Virus record (IMG/VR): IMGVR_UViG_3300031576_000120
Location: 1 to 42,755 of that record
DNA: 42,755 nt
Strand: one strand, 5' to 3'
DNA from: a virus
The notes under the pieces are model-generated. The model was given only the letters and a program-made list of their open reading frames with translations, searched no databases and was not told the DNA's origin. A program made the translations under genes and the position numbers. Every line of letters starts with the position of its first letter. The stretch's first letter is position 1. This document shows positions 39,178 through 42,755 of the stretch, one piece after another.

Positions 39178-39708
39178 CTAACTTGCTAGCTCGCTCAGAG
39201 AAAGTGGAGCCGCTTCCTCAACCCTTGAGTCCTCATCAAGTCCGTCGTCCAGGTCTGTCTCGGCCTGCGCGTCCTCAAGGAGATTGTCCATTTCTTCGGT
39301 CGGCAGTGGTTCGCTATCACTTAGTTCGATACTGCTGGCTGTGGACTGAGCCAGTCGGATCAATTCCTTGGCAGCGGTGGCACGGACGTTCGACTTGGTT
39401 TCGGGGTCGAGTGCTAGTTCGTACAGGACGCTCACCATGACTGGCGCGAGCTTGTTTCCCATGATGGCAGCCATGATCCAGGGGCGTCCCTTCACCATGC
39501 CGAGCACCTTCGTTACCTGGGATTGGGCGACGATGCGCTTCCGCTGGTCGTAACCCAGGTCGGGCCACAACTCGTTGCTGATAGTAATCAGCGCCTTGTC
39601 TGGATTCATAATCTTGCTGATGAGCAGGGCGATGTGTCGAGGCTCCATCTCTTGGAACAGCTCAGCGACCTGACTGTTGACGAGTGCGACTTCCCTGTTG
39701 CTTGGCAT
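39178..39708 (-). CDS. possible small terminase subunit
   Basis: 176 aa. The N-terminal ~130 residues are helical with a helix-turn-helix-like ITISNELWPDLGYDQRKRIVAQSQV, and the C-terminal 45 are acidic and disordered. Size, acidic tail and location one gene before the terminase fit a small terminase subunit, which binds packaging sites, but no clear family motif was seen. The last three codons (Leu-Ala-Ser) are a GCTAGC tract. Confidence 0.5.
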   Translation of the reverse strand: MPSNREVALVNSQVAELFQEMEPRHIALLISKIMNPDKALITISNELWPDLGYDQRKRIVAQSQVTKVLGMVKGRPWIMAAIMGNKLAPVMVSVLYELALDPETKSNVRATAAKELIRLAQSTASSIELSDSEPLPTEEMDNLLEDAQAETDLDDGLDEDSRVEEAAPLSLSELAS

Positions 39709-39711
39709 GAC

Positions 39712-39882
39712 CTATCCCTTCCTCAAGACGCAGACCCAAGCCCCAGGCCCGTTCCGCATCAACTCGAATCCCGCGATTGGCACCCATCCCTGCGCTGCCC
39801 AGTGGTTCAGGTCACGCTCCCCGTCAATAAGCGACGTGATGATAACCTTGAAAGCTGGAATTGCTGGTGACTTCGGAGGCAT
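39712..39882 (-). CDS. tiny DUF4177-like protein
   Basis: 56 aa. LNHWAAQGWVPIAGFE...AWVCVLRKG matches the pattern of DUF4177 proteins (LN..G..GWE.V......VL.R). It ends three bases before the next ATG. The start follows directly after the previous stop (TAAC-ATG), so translation is coupled. Confidence 0.6.
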   Translation of the reverse strand: MPPKSPAIPAFKVIITSLIDGERDLNHWAAQGWVPIAGFELMRNGPGAWVCVLRKG

Positions 39883-39883
39883 G

Positions 39884-39997
39884 TTACATCACCGCCCGTA
39901 CCAGCAGCGCAAGCGGAGTTGCCACAGTAGCGACTGTGTTGACAATAAGAATCATGAACAGCAGCCGCTCGTTGTGAACGTGATCTCCGTCAACCAT
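39884..39997 (-). CDS. 37-residue membrane protein
   Basis: 37 aa. A polar His-rich start (MVDGDHVHNER) is followed by a single ~22-residue hydrophobic helix. The strong ribosome site AGGAGGG five bases before ATG supports expression. The role is unknown; a small lysis or membrane-associated peptide is possible. Confidence 0.55.
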   Translation of the reverse strand: MVDGDHVHNERLLFMILIVNTVATVATPLALLVRAVM

Positions 39998-40007
39998 TTC
40001 GGCCCTC

Positions 40008-40142
40008 CTAGTCCAGCACGTTGTCTGGCTCCTTCTTCTCTGGATCGGCTGTCTCATCCGTTTCCTCGGCCCCTTCCAGGTCGCCCTGTGTTGACTGGCC
40101 CAGGATTAGTTCTGTGAAAGCATCTGGCAACTTCCAGGTCAT
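40008..40142 (-). CDS. 44-residue acidic protein
   Basis: 44 aa. A short amphipathic start (MTWKLPDAFTELILG) followed by an Asp/Glu-rich tail. GGAGGG lies four bases before the ATG. First gene of the operon from the 40320-40349 promoter. No family was recognised. Confidence 0.5.
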   Translation of the reverse strand: MTWKLPDAFTELILGQSTQGDLEGAEETDETADPEKKEPDNVLD

Positions 40143-40319
40143 CCGGCCCTCCGCGTAGCACTACGAAAATGTTTTGAAGAGTTCACTCCCTACTAGCGAG
40201 CGCGCAAGCTGTAAACTAGGTGGGGGGTATCGGCGCTCGCTAGCTAGCGAGCTAGTAAGCGAGCTAGCTTCCTTAGCTCGTATCCGATCCTTCGCCACTA
40301 GCTCGCTTGCTATACACAC
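40143..40319. other. 5' leader region of leftward operon
   Basis: About 180 bases without a gene, between the promoter and the first leftward ATG. It contains part of the (GCTN)n cluster and an 18-bp perfect palindrome at 40235-40252. No other structure is evident. Confidence 0.5.
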
Positions 40320-40482
40320 ATAGTAGCTCGCATGATACCAGTGTGTCAAGCTAGCATACGAGCTAGCGAAGCTAGACGGACGCGCGCTAACTAGCTCGCT
40401 AGCGAGCTAGTGTGGCGCTGATCATCGCTCACTCGCAAGCGAGCTAGCAAGCGCGGCATCCTCGATAGCTCGCTAGCTAGTA
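40193..40482. repeat. main (GCTN)n / GCTAGC cluster with palindromes
   Basis: The densest tract of the GCTN tetranucleotide family, with units GCTA, GCTC, GCTT and GCGA in runs on both strands. Perfect palindromes of 18 bp (40235-40252) and 22 bp (40390-40411) lie within it. It overlaps the leftward promoter and sits at the strand-switch point, which suggests replication or transcription control. Confidence 0.75.
40320..40349 (-). promoter_or_regulatory. leftward promoter at strand switch
   Basis: Read leftward, TTGACA (40344-40349), an 18-base spacer and TACTAT (40320-40325), inside the GCTN repeat cluster. It drives the small-gene operon at 40142-39178. Confidence 0.75.
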
Positions 40483-40649
40483 GTGTAACGAGCATATCAC
40501 TTATCAGGGACTAGCTAGAGTTTACACTTTGTTCATACAATCAATACACAATCAGCGCAATGTCAGGCTCGATCCGCCGATTATGCTAGTGTAAGGATCG
40601 AACAGAAGCAGCGAACAGAGCACCCGATGAACGCCGAACATTAGTAGGC

Positions 40650-40786
40650 GCGGGTATTCAGAAGTCAAAGCACTGGCCGATACCTACAACGTAGGTAGAA
40701 CGTCGCAAGGTAATGCGGGGATGTAGCACATAGGGACTTGGTGATACCTACAGAACACAGTTAGAAGGTCAACGGGTAGCGCGGGT
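40650..40786. repeat. iteron-like ~65-bp tandem repeats
   Basis: GATACCTACA occurs at 40679-40688 and 40743-40752. TAGAA, GGTA and GCGGG follow in the same order, with GCGGG at 40650, 40715 and 40781. That is about 2.5 degenerate copies spaced 64-66 bases apart. Confidence 0.55.
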
Positions 40787-41042
40787 GTTGCGAACACTCA
40801 AGCGAACCGAACAGGGATGCGAACGCTCGATAAGCTAGACCGCTCACTATCCGGTGAGTTAGCCAAAACAGGCTAGGCAAGGGTGACAGAGCGTAGACCA
40901 TATGGCATGAGAGGCCATATCAGCCAGGATGCTCGGCTATACTCAGAACGGGTGAACGTGGCGCGGTAACGAGCGACGATGAGCCTACGGGATTGACACC
41001 CCGTACATCTAGGCACTCGCCGAATCCCTACCCCTGTATGAT

Positions 41043-41130
41043 GATTGAATGACAAGCTATCAGCGCGTTAGTCTATGCCGGATTGTCACTCGTGACAGCT
41101 AGGCTAGCGCGTTGTCCTAGTCACTCAATC
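41043..41130. repeat. long inverted repeat (cruciform/RNA hairpin)
   Basis: GATTGA-a-TGAC (41043-41053) pairs with GTCA-c-TCAATC (41120-41130), closing an 88-base element. Inside is a second stem TGTCA-CTCG-TGACA. It is not a tRNA (no T loop). It may be an RNA element before the rightward genes or a protein-binding cruciform. Confidence 0.6.
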
Positions 41131-41162
41131 CGATAGTGACACACACTTAGGAGCGCCGAGCT

Positions 41163-41330
41163 ATGACTATCAAAGTGTTCACAGCGCACAACGCCTATGT
41201 TGTCTCAGTTGACCGCGTACCAGTAGCGATGTTCACTCGGCTACCCGAGGCGAGGAGCGCCGCAATGGAACGCGCTATCATGGCGCGCAACAAAGGCGAA
41301 TCAGTGACGCTTGAAGAGGTGATAGGTTAG
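41163..41330 (+). CDS. small hypothetical protein
   Basis: 55 aa. A beta-hairpin-like start (MTIKVFTAHNAYVVSV) is followed by a helix (PEARSAAMERAIMARN), with no motif recognised. TTAGGAG lies about nine bases before ATG. First rightward gene after the strand-switch region. Confidence 0.5.
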   Translation: MTIKVFTAHNAYVVSVDRVPVAMFTRLPEARSAAMERAIMARNKGESVTLEEVIG

Positions 41331-41333
41331 GTG

Positions 41334-41453
41334 ATGCGATTCCTGATAGTGTGCAAGTGCGGTCACACGTTCTGGCGTAGCTATCCATGCAATCCCAAGA
41401 ACCTGAGACCGTATGACTGCCCGCGCACACAACACGCATCGCACACGATGTAG
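41334..41453 (+). CDS. 39-residue zinc-ribbon-like peptide
   Basis: 39 aa. CKCGHTFW at the start and two further cysteines (positions 19 and 29) suggest a minimal zinc ribbon. It starts three bases after the previous stop. Very short, so moderate confidence. Confidence 0.45.
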   Translation: MRFLIVCKCGHTFWRSYPCNPKNLRPYDCPRTQHASHTM

Positions 41454-41541
41454 CACGGTCGAACAGCAGATGATGCACAACTGGCGACGCGCGCAACAGA
41501 ACATGACGAGCGCGCCGATACTAACAGCAGGAGAGTGACGC

Positions 41542-42249
41542 ATGAACAAAGCAACCGCAAGCGCGCGAGGTCGGACACAGTTCGTAGACACGCCCAGTGG
41601 TTACAGCGCCGTCAAGCCGGTGTCGGACGTGAACGTGCTCAAACGCTCGATGGACAATACGAAGCTAGGCAAGCTACGCGAATGGCGGGCGGGTGCGTTC
41701 AAGGGAATGCCACTGTACTCGCTGACGCTTGAGGAGCGCGCGACGTGCGAGCGCACATGCAACGCTTGGGATGTGTGCTATGGCAACAACATGCCGTTCG
41801 CGCATCGCTTCGATGTGACTCAGGATGGTGGACTCGCGTTGATGGCGCGCTTGACTGTCGAGCTAGACAAGCTGGACACAAAGCACAGTGCAACGGGCTA
41901 CAGTGTGCGCTTGCACATACTCGGCGACTTCTTCAGCGTGGAGTATGTTGACTTCTGGCGTGAGCAGCTAGAGACACGGCCATTGCTTCACATCTACGGG
42001 TATACTCATCGGCAAGGCGCTATCAAGGCGCGCATCGATGATGTGTGGCGCGAGTTTCATGGGCGCTTCAACATCATGCAGAGCGATGGCACATCTGACG
42101 ACGTGAAGCCTATCGCCCTAATTGAAACAACGGATGGCGCTTTCAAGCTGCCTATCTGTCCGGTGCAAGTAGGCAAGGCCAAGGGCTGTCTAGATTGTGG
42201 GCTATGCACCCTGCCCAACGTCAAGGGTGTCAGGTTCTTGATTCACTGA
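41542..42249 (+). CDS. Gp88-like cysteine-rich phage protein
   Basis: 235 aa. CERTCNAWDVCYG early and CPVQVGKAKGCLDCGLC at the end give clustered cysteines. The centre VRLHILGDFFSVEYVDFWREQL and LLHIYGYTHR matches the VR-HxSGDF-s-eYl-...YaYT pattern I know from actinophage gene-88 proteins. The biochemical role is not established; an Fe-S or radical-type centre is possible. CAGGAGAG precedes the ATG. Confidence 0.7.
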   Translation: MNKATASARGRTQFVDTPSGYSAVKPVSDVNVLKRSMDNTKLGKLREWRAGAFKGMPLYSLTLEERATCERTCNAWDVCYGNNMPFAHRFDVTQDGGLALMARLTVELDKLDTKHSATGYSVRLHILGDFFSVEYVDFWREQLETRPLLHIYGYTHRQGAIKARIDDVWREFHGRFNIMQSDGTSDDVKPIALIETTDGAFKLPICPVQVGKAKGCLDCGLCTLPNVKGVRFLIH

Positions 42250-42272
42250 GGAGTGATAACGCAGCGTATGGA

Positions 42273-42289
42273 CTGCGTAAAGTGAAAGG
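42273..42289 (+). repeat. gene-leader repeat, copy 1
   Basis: CTGCGTAAAGTGAAAGG, 17 bases, just upstream of the 42302 gene. An identical copy lies at 42602-42618 before the next gene. Confidence 0.65.
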
Positions 42290-42301
42290 ACGGAGAGCAT
42301 A

Positions 42302-42580
42302 ATGGGTCTGTCGATGAACGTAGACAAGTACGCAATGGAAATGATGGAGCGTGTTGAGTGCTGGCAAGGGCAAGACGCGCAAGGCAAAGTGATTGATTGC
42401 GCGGCGCGCTCGATAGCACAAGCGGCTTGGGTTCTCAGTCTCAAGTACGGCGTGGATGTGGCGACGATTCACGCCATCGCGTTGCGCGACGCATCGCCTG
42501 ACACACAAGAGGACTGCATCGAGGAATCGCGCATCGCCTATGATACGTCGCGCGCTGAGGCGATGCAGCACTACGAGTGA
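42302..42580 (+). CDS. hypothetical protein
   Basis: 92 aa, helical, not recognised. Two cysteines in the middle and an acidic C-terminal half (DTQEDCIEESRIAYD). GGAGAG lies before the ATG, within a leader that carries the 17-base repeat. Confidence 0.55.
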   Translation: MGLSMNVDKYAMEMMERVECWQGQDAQGKVIDCAARSIAQAAWVLSLKYGVDVATIHAIALRDASPDTQEDCIEESRIAYDTSRAEAMQHYE

Positions 42581-42601
42581 GCGTGAGCCTGCGTGTACGG
42601 G

Positions 42602-42618
42602 CTGCGTAAAGTGAAAGG
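42602..42618 (+). repeat. gene-leader repeat, copy 2
   Basis: Second copy of CTGCGTAAAGTGAAAGG, with similar bases (CGTGTACGGG versus CGTATGGA) just upstream of both copies. It overlaps the candidate GTG start of the last gene. Confidence 0.65.
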
Positions 42619-42755
42619 GGTTACCATAAGTAAGGTTCTAGAGGCCGCCGAAAGACGTGAAGCTTTGATAGACGAGATAAAGGTTCGGTTGTTTGCGGCC
42701 CGAACGAGCCGCGAGGCTCAGAAACTAGAAGATGCTTTGCGAGAAGCGCTCAACG
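42611..42755 (+). CDS. partial helical protein at window edge
   Basis: At least 48 residues, open at the window end. From GTG 42611 it reads through KVLEAAERREALIDEIK and continues as a charged heptad-like helix. The GTG lies inside the 17-base leader repeat, so the true start may instead be a non-standard ATA at 42625. It is a coiled coil or similar. Confidence 0.45.
   Translation, partial: MKGVTISKVLEAAERREALIDEIKVRLFAARTSREAQKLEDALREALN

Larger units (their letters stand above)
40483..41162. other. non-coding strand-switch region, origin candidate
   Basis: About 680 bases with no credible gene. An AT-rich stretch is found at about 40494-40556. Degenerate ~65-bp tandem repeats lie at 40650-40786. 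Hairpins occur at about 40899-40919 (ATATGGC/GCCATAT) and 41043-41130. Features of this type at divergence points often mark phage replication origins; this is inference. Confidence 0.5.

Noticed and set aside
40193-40482. CRISPR array
   Set aside because: Repeats are tetranucleotide-based without constant-length repeats and unique spacers, and no cas genes accompany them.
41043-41130. tRNA gene
   Set aside because: No T-loop sequence or CCA end despite a size and stem that fit.
41470-41538. 22-codon frame before the Gp88-like gene
   Set aside because: Very short, no ribosome site, and it contains the ribosome site of the next gene.

Overview
This window looks like part of a lytic tailed-phage genome. 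It carries an N4-gp56-type major capsid protein, a portal, a large terminase subunit, a scaffold-like protein and a beta-helix tail spike. It also carries a phage replication set: DnaB-like helicase, prim-pol primase, family A DNA polymerase, RusA resolvase and DEDD exonuclease. I see no integrase, repressor or phage RNA polymerase. No tape measure or tail tube is recognisable, and there is a 1779-residue candidate ejection protein, so a short-tailed (podovirus-like) virion is likely but not shown. Ribosome sites are AGGAG-like and promoters are sigma70-like (TTGACA, 18-bp spacer, TAnnnT). The host is a bacterium I cannot name.

Layout. Bases 13-4423 (+): small, often overlapping genes rich in nucleases and zinc-ribbon proteins (QxK nuclease, SLOG protein, SWIM protein, Cas4-like Fe-S nuclease, HNH). 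Bases 4424-4713: a gene-free stretch with strong complementary segments, a candidate structured RNA. Bases 4714-7223: promoter, then 31 nearly abutting tRNA-type genes. Of these, 29 have a readable anticodon and together they cover all 20 amino acids. One is degenerate, and one (7011-7093) looks like the tRNA-like domain of tmRNA without the message part. Bases 7244-14371 (+): replication and nucleotide metabolism, including a MazG-type pyrophosphohydrolase and a SemiSWEET-like membrane protein. Bases 14373-16211: lysis-type region, where rightward and leftward genes converge on a terminator at 15547-15562.

Bases 16229-40142 (-): virion operons, transcribed leftward from promoters at 40320-40349 and 39098-39127. 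The order is three tiny proteins, a possible small terminase, terminase, portal, a 276-aa protein, the giant protein, scaffold, capsid, small structural proteins, a large glycosyltransferase-methyltransferase fusion, neck, Asp-box/propeller protein, spike and lysis proteins. Bases 40143-41162 are a 1-kb non-coding strand-switch region with palindromes, (GCTN)n tetranucleotide repeats, ~65-bp tandem repeats and a long hairpin, making it an origin/control candidate. Bases 41163-42755 (+): small genes including a Gp88-like cysteine-rich protein.

Two threads join the window. One is translation support: the complete tRNA set, the tmRNA-like RNA and the adjacent structured RNA. The other is the repeated CTAGCTAGC-type tetranucleotide pattern, found both in control regions and inside genes, where it recurs as the codons for Leu-Ala-Ser.
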